A stretch of DNA of 64,000 nucleotides, taken from assembly GCF_963678635.1 (NCBI RefSeq), contig NC_087063.1, positions 65,015,310 through 65,079,309 of the forward strand, in the 5' to 3' direction. Below, in pieces: positions 53,552-64,000 of the stretch. The DNA comes from Symsagittifera roscoffensis (taxonomy: Eukaryota; Xenacoelomorpha; Acoela; Convolutidae). Below the pieces are notes generated by a model. That model was given only the letters and a program-made list of their open reading frames with translations. It made no database searches and was not told the DNA's origin. How positions within the stretch are numbered: position 1 is the first letter of the stretch; each line of letters starts with the position of its first letter. Both the position numbers and the translations under genes were made by a program.

Positions 53552-54530
53552 TGGGATACCGCAGTCCCATGTGGATCAGAAAGTAGCCACAATGTAGTAC
53601 AATTAAACCCTGATGAAGATGAATACTACATACTTACATCATACCCTACATTAAAGCAACCACTCAAAAAAATTTCACCCGAAAGTATCAGAGCTATCGC
53701 TCGTAACCCAAACATTGATTTACACTCAATTGGAATATATTCTAAATCTGATATCCAACATCACATTAGAACAAAACAGTTTCAGGAATTATTAACACAA
53801 ATGGACACAATACAACGCCAATCAATCGACCAGAATTTAAGAAAACTTGCCGAAACCGCAGGATTTTCAGACATTTATACACAAGACTATAGCGGATATT
53901 TTAAAGATATCAAAGACTACATATATTTGAACGGTGAAAAATACAGACCACAGGATATTTTACCTTTAAATATTTTCAGTTTTGTCACCTTAAAAAATGA
54001 AATTCTAGCTTTTCTAGGATGGCCCTATTACATCTTAGAAAAAATAACTATCTTATACGCCATGTTTAATTTTATAGGATTTCTTTTCTCACTGTTAAAA
54101 GGAATCTATAATACATGCGCTATACACACACAAGTAAACCGCCAAGCAAGTGTAGCACGTATACTATTTGCAGGATTTTTTGGAATTTTTTCATCATCAA
54201 TTACTAAAATACTTCTAGATGCACAAATAAAAGAATATAATACAAAAATATCCACAAGACTAAACACATATAACGAAGAACATAATAATGTAGATACAAC
54301 ACCTAAAGCACCCCAAATACCACCCCTACCACATTATCATTAGTTCCCCGAAACTTTCGAAACCTAGCAATTACAAATAATCCAAACTTTCGACCAAATA
54401 CAACACAAAGTCCCATTCAGCACATAATGACAAATTTTTCACAAAATGATAATACATATGAACAAATTATTGAACAACCCCATACCACCACTTTTCAGTC
54501 TCAAATAATCATTTCTTTAGCCCACGGTGA
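53552..54530 (+). pseudogene. Envelope-like gene fragment
   Basis: It corresponds to the C-terminal 40% of the 872-aa envelope-like protein, including both hydrophobic segments. The membrane region is almost unchanged (ILYAMFNFIGFLFSLLKGIY). The frame breaks at a stop near 54341, after a short deletion in the Pro-rich tail. The equivalent of the final stop is at 54528-54530. Confidence 0.85.
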
Positions 54531-56309
54531 GCCGACAAATTGGATCCCTCCATCTCTCAAATTCCCACCCAGCCAACCTCCAAACTCAAATCCCAATTAT
54601 CCCACTTTTTGCTGTCCCACCACCCAATTTTCCAATTATTAATATATCATCAAGCATGAATTCTGATACTAACTCAGATATTTCAGTTTTTCATACTATC
54701 TCACAATTTAATAACGGTAATTTAGAAACCCCCGACAAATTTGCAGACTACGAACCATCTCCCTCTACCCATACCCAGACCAACTCCTCAGTTTTTTCAA
54801 AACCTCCTTTTCAACCACTCCCATCCGTTTCCACTCATTCTTATGCTACCCAAGTAACCCCAACCTACTCTCCACTTCATTCCGACAGATCATATAATAA
54901 TTCCCCAGACACCCTACAAATCTCCGAAGAACTTGATAATTTTATTACTTAACAACAACAATTAATACACCCCAACACCCTTACAATACATCAACTATCA
55001 TCCACAATAACATCCTCAAATCCACCTACCCCCACACCCACCTCAGCTTACACTCCATCATTAGCACAATCATCCACATCCACTGAAACACCTACCAGTA
55101 CTAACCGAGCTTATCGCACTTGTAAACGAAAATTTCCAAATCACCCATTCCCAACCAAACCCGGAACAGCCCGCGAATATATCAATCACCCGGAACACAC
55201 AAACACAAAAACTTTTCTCGAAATCACATTACCCTCATTTCTGCAATATACATTAAATACACCTACCATTGCGAAAGATACACGCAATTTTGTTGATGAG
55301 CACGTTCTAATGCCAACTCTCCATTGGACAGCTTATTATCATTATACTAACCCCCTCAGCCTACCATTAGCTAATACTACTGAAAATATCGAAAAAAATA
55401 AAAACATGTTTTATAGTCTCACCACAACACTAACACTTCGACAATTTAATTACGTTGGATATAAAAAATTATTAAAAACATTCACCGCACCCCGAGCTAA
55501 CATATTTGCAATAGAATACTACGATCATAATATCATCCGCCTTAATCAAGATCAATTTTTAGATGAAGACCGCTTCGCAAACCCGCAACTAACAGAAAAA
55601 AAAAAATTTCTTTAAAACATCATACGTATTTACACTCAATATTTTTGATAGAAAGCATTATCACATTATTTCCGAATCACTAGATGATATTCAAGCATAT
55701 GAAAGCTTCTATGATAAATTTCATTTATTTTCACTAACCTTTCACTTTCTTTCACCACAGGAACGCGATTTGCACTGTTCCCACGATATTTTGTTACGCA
55801 CTAAACAAACTCACACATATACATATTATCGTTTTATACAAAATCATTTTGATTTGCTCACTCCATCAAGACAACCTCACCATCGTTTTCAGTTTCCTAA
55901 CTCAAAATACACGTCACCATTTTTTCTAAAATTTACATATTGCATTAAAGATACTAACCTACACGGCACCCTCCGCAACTATGACCCAGTTACCCAAATG
56001 TTTATATTGTGTCCCATCACAAAGACCTTCAATGCTGAAGAATCAAGACCCTTCCTTATCACACCTATTGAAATACCCGTATTGGAATTCATTCACAATA
56101 CTAAATATAACCATAAAATATATAACCTCATCCAAAACACACTTTACGAAATCGCAGTAGGCACAGAAGAACTAAACATCATCAAGGCACTTCAATTGCT
56201 TTGGCCACTGCTACAAACTAAAAACATCATACGCATACTAGCCAAGTTACTAACAACATCAGATTCACGACATCTTCCCCCACGGCTTTTTCCCAGAAGA
56301 CCAAGGTAA
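54527..56309 (+). pseudogene. Decayed copy of the 597-aa accessory ORF
   Basis: Recognisable from the equivalent of residue 1 to the end. The start codon is GTG where the intact copy has ATG, so the overlap with the envelope stop reads GTGA. Disruptions include a stop near 54950, a frameshift at an A-run near 55600, a small deletion near 56060 and a frame change near 56265. Between these breaks the sequence is strongly conserved at the protein level. Confidence 0.85.
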
Positions 56310-56387
56310 CTATATATTAAAATACTTTTAACTAATAAATTCAAATGTATACTAACCATTTTCTATCAATGATTGATTTATTCTTTT
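56304..56387 (+). other. Intron-like segment equivalent to 10043-10120
   Basis: AAG|GTAACT, TACTAAC at 56348-56354, and TTATTCTTTTAG at 56387. It is 84 nt against 78 nt in the intact copy, with most other bases diverged. Confidence 0.55.
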
Positions 56388-57874
56388 AGTCTCTACACCA
56401 CACTACAAAACAGAAAAAGACAAATAAAAATGTTAAATTATATTCAAACTCCTTAATCTTTAGCACTAAATAATGAAGTAAAATTCATACCCATTGAAGT
56501 TATTTCATTTATAATTATTTCCCCACGAAGCAGTAAATTAAATACAATGAAAATTTATAACTTTAAACTTCCCCAAAACGCAGTAAAATTCAAACTCAAT
56601 GCAAAAAAATCATAAAATGAGAAAGCAGTACTAACCTTTTCAATATTTTTATTCATTCGCACAAGAATTCTATCCAAACTCGCACAACTCGCCCACGAAG
56701 AATTGTTTAAATAATCACTTTAAGTTTCAAGCTTTCACTATAAACAACTCTAACACACGATAACAAGTTTCAAACTTTCCTTTAACCCGGTTGGAAAGGA
56801 ATTATATACTAAACCAAACTAACCAACGCAGCTTACTAAACACCACAAATCATAAAATAACAGCATGACTAAGAAAATAAAACCAACGGTACCCAAACTG
56901 GATTAACCCAGCTTAAAACTTTTGAAGACTATTATAAAGTCTGAAAAAGAAAAAATAAAACACAAAAAAGTCGCAAGACAAACCCAAACCAAAAACAATT
57001 CGATTTTTCAAAAAAGGACACAACAAAAGTAACTTAAGAAAGACCAGAAAAAACCAACATAAAACGTTATCACACAACAGGACCTCTCAAAGAAACAGCA
57101 TGCAATCATACTCCCACTCCTGGCCTAACCCACCAGAGAAGGACGTCCTGAGCATGCTTAAAGCCGGCCTAACCCACCGCGCTACACACACGCTTTGTGA
57201 CCACACATCAATTTTTAATAAGAGGTACTCAAGGGTGAGTAACTCTTCAAAATAACTGAACTAAAACAAAAAGACAAAAACAGACTAACTAAGTTCATGA
57301 TTAAAAATCCAAATTAAAATAAATTTAAAAATTTTAAATCATACTTTGCAGTATATAGATCATACACAACAACAAAGACGAACATCCAAAGACTAGACGA
57401 TCCCATCACACTCGAAGAAAAGAATGGCTAGAAACAACCGACATGCCGTCCACAATCATGACTCAAAGAATTTAGAAAACGACTTGACTTCGCAGAATAG
57501 GACTTCATTGAACTAGACCAATGACCACGTCGATGCTCAAGTATACGTACAGATCCGAGTTACAAGGCATCCCTTCCAAACACGATCTTCACGCCATTCT
57601 CAGACGAGGCTGCACACAAAACAGTTCTCTAATAATACAAAAAAACCTGACATAGCAAACCATTTTGAAATCGGATTGATTTCATTGGGGATCACAGTCG
57701 TTGTCGAATGACGTAATTACAACTTCCTATCCCTGATTCCAGCGTCCTGGAACGTTCTTCTTCAAGAGGAACCGGATAAGAAAATGATGTTCGCCAAATA
57801 CCAACGTTCATCATCCATCCTTCAATTGCAGAGAAGAAAGATAGTTTTAAAAAACTCTGTAAACCCCGGATGGG
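56388..57874 (+). promoter_or_regulatory. 3' region of the truncated element
   Basis: It corresponds to 8552-10042. The double CCTAACCCACC block with GGACGTCC is kept at 57119-57182, and CCTTTAACCCGGTTGGAAAGG at about 56780-56800. No ORF of note. Confidence 0.6.
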
Positions 57875-58283
57875 TGGAACCTGATCTAAACTAAATTTTA
57901 TTATTGGATAAATTAGATATTTTACCACTGCAAAATATTTAATTTTAACCAATCATAATCCATCCAACTAACAACCCACTTATTTGTAAGTGCTGAAATT
58001 ACTTGTAATTTTAGCACCAGAGAGATTTGAATTTAACTTAGAAATAAGTTACCTCTCCAAGAGATCTTCAGCAGTCGCAATAAGCCAGTATACTCTAGAT
58101 CTATTGAGCCTAGCAGACACTAGTTAAAAACCCTGAGACTAGTAGATATAAGAGTAAGATTAGGATCGGTATTAGACTAAGAAGTTGCACGAATCTATCC
58201 GGCCGAAAATAAGATAGCGTGACGAGCAGACGGTGTACCCTATCCGAAATTACTCTGTGAGTTAACCTCAAGGACTTAACTCA
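57875..58283 (+). repeat. 3' LTR of the truncated element
   Basis: It is 409 bp, starts TGGAACCTGATCTA and ends GACTTAACTCA. It is clearly diverged from the 8142/26595 LTRs. It retains the 28-nt hairpin at 57990-58017. Confidence 0.92.
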
Positions 58284-58617
58284 ATTAGAATTATATGCTG
58301 TTTAAATGCTTTGTAAGGAATAACTGTTTCTGACCTATGCTATCCAGCTTCGGGACTACTGGTTTGCAAATCGAGTCCAAACTTTTCTTTTTTTTCACAG
58401 CGCTCTTAATATTCCGACTTTTCGTAAAGAAAGTAACAGAATATTTGTGCTCCGGGTGTTTTTTTTTCATACAAACTTCGACTTTATAACTAGCAATTTT
58501 TGACTGATTTTTTTAAAAATAATTCAAAAGTTATTGTTGTTCTGAGACTAAATTTTAAAGAAAATTTTTACTTTTGATCATTTTTCATAATGTTATGGAG
58601 GTTTAAATTTGCCAATT
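58284..58617 (+). repeat. Right direct repeat flanking the truncated element
   Basis: This partner of 53216-53548 starts immediately after the LTR's terminal CA. It then continues uninterrupted into the rest of a repeat A copy. Confidence 0.88.
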
Positions 58618-58925
58618 CGGCCAATTTGGGACAATTAGCGCGCAATATATTTCGCGCTATTTACGCGTAAGCGGTGATTTGATCCGTCTTAGAAATTTTT
58701 TCAAATTGGTTGAAAGAAAATTATTTGCCATAACTGATTGTTACGAGGATCAAAATATATCACTTTGTACTTTATATGGCGTGTGGGGGATGATTTTTCC
58801 CAAATAAATCTCAAAAAAAAAATCAATTTTTTTATTCTGAATTTTTCCATGCTATTTCTGCTCAATAGACCTCATGAGACAATCGGAACATTCAAGGCTT
58901 TGCCCTGACACGAGCAGTCTTGCTG
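58397..58925 (+). repeat. Repeat A copy that received the truncated element
   Basis: It starts CACAGCGCTC, has GCGCGCAATATATTTCGCGC and ends GCTTTGCCCTGACACGAGCAGTCTTG. Its first ~220 bp are duplicated at 53327-53548. Confidence 0.75.
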
Positions 58926-59079
58926 TCGTAATTGTATATTACTACGTATTATTAAAGTTATAGAGTGTTACGAGCAAAAGTTATACAGTGTTAGAGTGTT
59001 ACGAGCTTAGTCCTTCAGTGGCGGTATCAGCCGGAACCCCCGTTCAGGTACATGACCACTTGACTATTCATGGGGTCGG

Positions 59080-59290
59080 CCGCCCTTTGATTCTATTTTA
59101 AGGTCGCTATTTTTGGCTGACTGACACTAAATGTTCCTAAAGTCGCCTTTTATATTCTAAATTTGAATGGGATAACGCGCGGCAGAAAAAAACGCCTCTT
59201 TGGCCAAAACTGTCCAAAAAGTGCCTCAAAACGCCTTTTTTTGTTTATTTTACTCAAAATCAAAATGGACTTAAGCTTTTGTTAAAATCT
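59080..59290 (-). mobile_element. hAT-like MITE fragment
   Basis: GGGGTCGGCCGCCCTTTGATTC, CTAAAGTCGCC and GATAACGCGCGGCAGAAAAAAACGCC follow the family order in reverse, strongly diverged. Confidence 0.4.
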
Positions 59291-59332
59291 TCTGCTTTGT
59301 TTTTAGGAAAGTTCGCGTTCCCCTTGTGATAT

Positions 59333-59583
59333 GCGTTGCGATATCAATTGAAAACAAGGTACAATTCAATACTGTATTCTGTATATTGAATTTAGTTTTC
59401 TTTTTCTTTGCTTTGTTATTGGTTACTGAGAACTAGATCAGCGCTGAGAAACTCTGATCTCTCACTTGGTCTCAATGTCATAACACACTGTGACCTGGAG
59501 TATACCATAAAAGTAATAACTAAGCACCATAGGTTGGTGGTACATACATAATCAATTACTGCTATTGCAGTAGCGGTATGACA
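59333..59583 (-). repeat. Probable LTR of another retroelement
   Basis: On the minus strand a purine run, CCGAGGGG, is followed by TGTCATACCGCTACTG at 59583, as at the polypurine tract/3' LTR junction. The other end is uncertain; TATCACA near 59333 is a plausible terminus. It lies directly downstream of the retroelement-like ORF at 59703-60107. Confidence 0.4.
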
Positions 59584-59702
59584 CACCCCTCGGTAAAAAT
59601 AAATTATACAACATAAGTAGGATAATTTATTTAAAAAGAGTTTACTGTACTCAGTTCACAAGAAAGTTGTTGGGTTACTTGAAGGTTTAGTTTATAGTAT
59701 TT

Positions 59703-60107
59703 TCAATTTTCTTCCAGCTCTATTTCCCAACTCGGGTTCCATTCCACTCCTTCATCTAGCGTAGCATACCCAAATTTTCGCATGAATAAGTGTCGTTCGA
59801 TCCGTCTTAATTTTGACTCCACAGGTCTATCACTTCGTTCCATGAAGTCTCTTAGTTGTTTTCGATATTCCTGAAGTGCTGTTTTCAGGAGTGCTCCCCC
59901 TGTCAGATTCTCTGATATCTCTTTAATTGAGTGCTTTATCGGGTCACCAAAGCGTTTCGGTTCCTTGTTCTTCGTTTGCCTGGAGCTTCGTCTGATACTC
60001 GACTCTTCCGTAATCGACTCATCCGAGAATCCTTGATAAATTTTCATACTAAAAATTTTGATGGCCCAATACAAAATGAAGAATTGCATTTTGTATTTGT
60101 CAGTCAA
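59703..60107 (-). CDS. Retroelement polyprotein C-terminal fragment (134 aa)
   Basis: The ORF has balanced codon use unlike the surrounding AT-rich DNA. SIRRSSRQTKNKEPKRFGDP resembles the basic tail found after the integrase in many LTR retrotransposons. The acidic end (WNPSWEIELEEN) and the helical stretch LKTALQEYRKQLRDFMERSD are intact. An AAAATTTTTAG acceptor-like word lies near 60050, so the first ~20 residues may not belong. Upstream pol domains are not found, so it is either a truncated element or an exon of a host gene derived from one. Confidence 0.45.
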   Translation of the reverse strand: MTDKYKMQFFILYWAIKIFSMKIYQGFSDESITEESSIRRSSRQTKNKEPKRFGDPIKHSIKEISENLTGGALLKTALQEYRKQLRDFMERSDRPVESKLRRIERHLFMRKFGYATLDEGVEWNPSWEIELEEN

Positions 60108-60119
60108 AAAATTTAATAG

Positions 60120-61138
60120 GAAGTGGATATAAGTTTTCCTGAAATCATTGCAAATTATTTTAATGGTTGTCTAAAGTACTGAAAATATGTCCCTGTGTAT
60201 GTAGCCTTCACATGGAATACCCTCACATATTTTTTTATCAGTTTGAATATCACGTAATTCAACCACGAGGGTTTTCTCACAGGTATATTTATGTCATTTT
60301 GTTTTTGAAGTTTGCGCCAAACTAAACTCTTACAATAATTGCAAAATATTGAAAATTTTTATTTCAAAAAATTGCGAGCTTAAAATTTGCTGTCCAAATG
60401 TTTGAAACAAATTGTCAATGGTGGTTGCGATTTCTCCTAAAAAATATCAACGATTTCAAAGTTAGTAAGGTATCGTGTCCCGGATCCTAAGGGGGTCCTT
60501 CCTAAGGTGAGTCCCTACCTAAAGATAAATTTTAGGATGAGGGTTCTTAATTTTTCGGAGGGATCCTCATCCTAGGGTTTTGAAAACGAAAGTAATTATC
60601 CACCCAAATTGCAGAAGACCCCCTATTTAGGATCTTGGTAAACTTAGCTTAACAACAAGACACAAGATACATAAGTCCTTCTAACTCGATTTTTTGGGGT
60701 CATAATTATTTTTCTTGGTTTGTTAATTTCATCAAATTAAAAAATATATGTGTTTCGGGCAAGTGAATTATCGACCTTAGTTAGAAATTGGCGGTGAAAA
60801 AGGAAAGGAAGTTTATTGTATATAGTTGAATATCAATGGCGTAGCATAACTTTTGGGTAGAGTAAACTACTTCCTCAATTTCTGCTGAACTTCACCATGA
60901 AAAAGCAAACATTGAAAAACACGATATAAGAGAAGCAGCTAGTTCTGGGCCAACTATTGGCCTCTGATAAGTTTGTCCGTTTTTGCAGAAAAAAAAATCA
61001 TTAGCAGTGTACTAGCTGATCTCGGTGTACTAAAGAAATGAATAATGAATTTCTTCAATTTTATGGTAATGAACGAAAAAAATCGAAAGAGGACGAATCT
61101 TGATGTACTGAAGATATCGATAAAGAATTTTTAACTAC
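60120..61138. other. Unassigned sequence
   Basis: No gene or repeat recognised. At 60480-60620 there is a G-rich stretch with several GGATCCT/CCTAAG words. Confidence 0.35.
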
Positions 61139-62297
61139 GAGTTTTTCAATCATACCAAAAAATTTCAAAGATCCATGTCGGAGAATAGCATTATGTCTTG
61201 TCGCTCGAGAGTGGTAAGAAAGTTTCGGTAGAGAAAGCAAATTGGGGAAATTGAATAGAAGAAACGATTAGGGTGAAAAAATTGACTAAAAAACACCAAG
61301 CTTTTTCAGAAAACTTGATGCGTTTTAACAAAAACGAAAATACTTCCGTTGGTTAATTTGGTTATTTACCACCGAAATGTAAGAAGTCTGAAAACTATCT
61401 ATTAGGTAATTTTGAATTCCACTGGCTCACAATTTAGCAAGTTACAGAGGTGTCAAAAAAACGTTGATATTGGGACTAGCCGAGAAATTTTTCAAGAAAT
61501 TGATACGTCCATAAAACATATTCTGACAAATCAAAAAAAATTTTTCTAGCCGATTGTTTTTTGTTAGTTCTAATAAACTTAACTACGACGTTTTAATTAG
61601 GTTGACACCTTATGACGGCTTCATTGGTTCAATGTCTCATCCTTGGACAAAAAATTGAGGGACTCCAAAGTTCTACGATTGCACGCTATTTTGCATGATG
61701 CGGCCTGAATGAAACATGGAATTATCAAGAGTATTCAAAGATTTTTGTAATAGAAGTTTTCTTGGACATTCGAGCGGAATAACTTTCTGTCTTTCATTAA
61801 AACGAAAAAACAAAAGTCTATCATTAAATATCTTCAGCCTCACAATGTTATGCTGTTCCAGCTGCACAATGTTAGGAGACTCCAAGTTTTGTGATTGCAC
61901 GCTATCTTGCCTGATGCGACCGCATTGAAACATGAAATTATCAAGAGTGTCGAAATTTTTGCTTTATTTTTTGCCTCCAACTATAACAGAAAGTTTCTGG
62001 GACATTTGAGTGGAATAATTTTCTGTCTTTTCTTTAAGTTAAAAAAACCAAAAATGTGTCGTTGAAAACTTCAGCTGCAGACTGTTATGCTGTTGCAATT
62101 TCAACACTCGCAGTCTCTGGTTCTGTCGTTGCACTCAATTTTTGGTCATCAAACAATATATATGGCATTAACATTTGTTTCCTCTTACCAGGTGAGTCTT
62201 AGACCTATCAGCAACCTTTCATCAGTCTTTTTGAAATTCATGGCCTTGAAATCGGATTCACGGTTGAATTAGCGTTGGTTCGAGGTGCTCAAACGCT
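61139..62297. repeat. First copy of a 1.16-kb duplicated block
   Basis: It is aligned with 62820-63993 from GAGTTTTTCAATCATACC to GGTGCTCAAACGCT. Inside, a ~217-bp subunit beginning ACTCCAA-GTT-T-CGATTGCACGC occurs at 61661 and 61878. It ends in a stem-loop (AGCGTT...AACGCT). Short ORFs in it differ mainly at amino-acid level between copies and are not supported as genes. Confidence 0.85.
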
Positions 62298-62819
62298 AAT
62301 ATAATTGTCGCTTGCTTGCTTGCTTGCTTAATTGTTCGCATTTTCGCCTAATTAATTATGATTCAATTAATTTTTATTTACTCTCAATCGCTTACCTAAC
62401 TAAATACTCGATTAATTGTACCTTACCCTATTTGTATCTTTTACTCTTACTTCTTTCTATCAACCTTATTTCGTTTTTTGCCATTTCACTATTTTCACTG
62501 TCAAGCATTACCTCACTTTGTTTTTTTCTTACTTTACTCTAAGTTACCATTTTAAATTAAATTATCAGCAAATTTAGTAGCCTACATATGTAATTTTTCC
62601 TGAACCTAAACCTACATTTCAAAAAAATATTAACAGACAGAAAAAAAACATGCATACAGACAGAGAAAAATAACATGCATACGGAATTTTCTTTTACCTA
62701 AGCTGAGTTTCTTACTTAGTTCCTTTTACTTCTCTTGACTTCACTCAACCTCACTTAACGTCACCTACTTTACTCATCTTTGTTTTTTTTTTTTTTATTT
62801 TGCTTTATTTCTCCATTTA
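62298..62819. other. Spacer between duplicated blocks
   Basis: It starts with (CTTG)n at about 62306-62328. Degenerate CTTACTT/TTCACTT words follow, with a small direct repeat ACATGCATAC at 62648 and 62673. It is absent from the block itself. Confidence 0.5.
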
Positions 62820-63993
62820 GAGTTTTTTCAATCATACCAAAAATTTTGAAAGATCCATATCGCAAAATAGCATTATGTCTTGTCGCTCAAGAGTGGCAAG
62901 AAAATTTCGATAGAGAAAGCAAATTGGGAAAACTGAACAGAAGAATTGATTATGGTAAGAAAATTGACAAAAAAACACCAAGCACTTTGTGAAAATTTGA
63001 TGCGTTTTGACAAAAACGAAAATTTTTCCGGTGGTTAATTTGGTTATTTACCACCAAAATCTACGGAAACTATCTATTAGGTATTTTTTAATTCCACCGG
63101 ATCAAAATTTAGCAAGTTGCAGAGGTGTTGAAAAAACATTGATATTGGGACTAGCCGATAATTTTTTCAGGAAATTGATCAGTCGATAAAACTTATCCTG
63201 ACAAATCTAATCAAAAAAAATTTTCTAGCCGATTGTTTTTTGTTAGCTCTAATAAACTTAACTAGGACGTTTTAATTAGGTTAACACCTTATGGCGGCTT
63301 CATTGGTTCAATGTCTCATCTTTGGACAAAAATTGAGTGACTCCAAAGTTCTACGATTGCACGCTGTTTTGCATGATACGGCCTGAGTGAAACATTGAAT
63401 TATCAAGAGTGTTCAAAGATTTTTGCAATCTGCCTGCAACTATTAAAGAAGGTTTCTTGGACATTTGAGTGGAATAACTTTCTGTCTTTTCATTAAAATG
63501 AAAAAAGTTTAAAAAATCATTAAATATTTTCAGCCGCACAATGTTATGTTGTTGCAGCTGCATAAGGTTATGAGACTCCAAATGTTACGATTGCACGCTA
63601 TTTTGCATTATGCGACCGCACTGAAACATGAAATTAACAAGAGTGTCCAAAGTTTTGCTTTATATGTTGCCTGCAACTATAACAGAAAACTTCTGGGACA
63701 TTTGAGTGGAATTAATTTCTGTATTTTCCTTAAGTTGAAAAAATCAAAAGTTTGTCATTGGAAATTTCAGCTGCACACTGTTATGCTGTTACAATTTAAA
63801 CACTGGCAGTCTCAAGTTCTGTCATTGCACATCATTATTGGTCATCAAACAAAATATATGGTTTTAACATTTGTTTCCTCTTACCAGGTGAGCCTTAGAC
63901 CTATCAGCAACCTTTTATCAGTCTTTTTGAAAATCATGGCCTTGAAATCGGATTCACGGTTTAAATAGCGTTGGTTTGAGGTGCTCAAACGCT
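62820..63993. repeat. Second copy of the duplicated block
   Basis: It is offset from the first copy by 1,681 bp at the left end. The internal subunits recur at about 63341 and 63571. The window ends shortly after it, so a longer array is possible. Confidence 0.85.
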
Positions 63994-64000
63994 TAATTAT

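Larger units (their letters stand above)
53549..58283 (+). mobile_element. 5'-truncated, decayed second copy of the LTR element
   Basis: Homology to the first element starts at TGGGATACCGCAGTCCCATG, equivalent to 12902 on its minus strand. It runs through the envelope C-terminus, the last ORF, the intron-like segment, the 3' region and a 3' LTR. Gag, pol and the 5' LTR are absent. Numerous indels break the frames. It lies in the opposite orientation to the first copy and outside the GPCR gene. Confidence 0.92.

Noticed and set aside
61673-61933. Minus-strand 86-codon ORF with a partial relative at 63351-63581
   Set aside because: It is made of the ~217-bp tandem subunit. Differences between copies change amino acids freely and shift the frame.
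62087-62272. 61-codon ORF conserved in both duplicated blocks
   Set aside because: Most differences between the two copies change the amino acid, as expected for neutral sequence.
62270-62297. tRNA-like B-box word GGTTCGAGG near the stem-loop
   Set aside because: The consensus CC is missing and there is no A box or cloverleaf around it.

Overview
This is AT-rich, repeat-dense animal DNA, most likely from an invertebrate. The signs are a spliced nuclear gene with GT-AG introns, several families of short non-autonomous DNA transposons, minisatellites, and LTR retroelements with the standard genetic code. I cannot name the species.

Host gene. One class A (rhodopsin-type) G-protein-coupled receptor gene runs left to right across at least 46 kb. 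Four exons are in view, at 982-1117, 30705-30920, 40448-40613 and 47077-47380. They encode the end of TM3 through TM7 and the C-terminal tail, 273 codons plus a stop. The exons carrying the N-terminus and TM1-TM2 must lie left of base 1. All three introns have GT...AG ends and the phases match at every junction. The sequence looks most like the galanin/kisspeptin/allatostatin-A branch of peptide receptors.

Retroelement in intron 1. A complete 18.9-kb Ty3/gypsy-like LTR retroelement (8142-27004) lies antisense inside the first visible intron. Its two 410-bp LTRs begin TG and end CA, look identical by eye, and are flanked by a 4-bp AAAG target duplication, so the insertion is young. On the minus strand the order is: 5' LTR, primer-binding site, about 1.25 kb of leader, a small basic ORF, one long gag-protease-RT-RNase H ORF, integrase (one base out of frame), a small membrane ORF, a 378-codon ORF with no methionine codon, an envelope-like glycoprotein, a 597-codon protein of unknown function, a short intron-like segment, a 1.5-kb structured 3' region, and the 3' LTR. 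The accessory ORFs overlap or nearly abut. This compact suite is the most likely undescribed system in the window.

Second copy. At 53549-58283, on the plus strand, is a 5'-truncated, decayed relative of the same element: the C-terminal part of the envelope, the 597-codon ORF, the intron-like segment, the 3' region and the 3' LTR. It is bracketed by direct repeats of about 333 bp. Comparing the two copies shows protein-level constraint on the last ORF and conserved RNA-like structures in the LTR and 3' region.

Other repeats. A 14-unit minisatellite (1195-3175) sits just inside intron 1 and is itself interrupted by a hAT-like MITE. The rest of the introns and the right flank are filled with three things: a roughly 530-bp repeat family (called repeat A here), hAT-like MITEs starting CAGGGGCGGAT, and Tc1/mariner-like MITEs starting CAGTGCT. 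There is also a (CAA)n microsatellite, a fragment of another LTR element at about 59.3-60.1 kb, and a 1.68-kb-offset duplication that runs to the right end. I found no tRNA, rRNA or CRISPR array.
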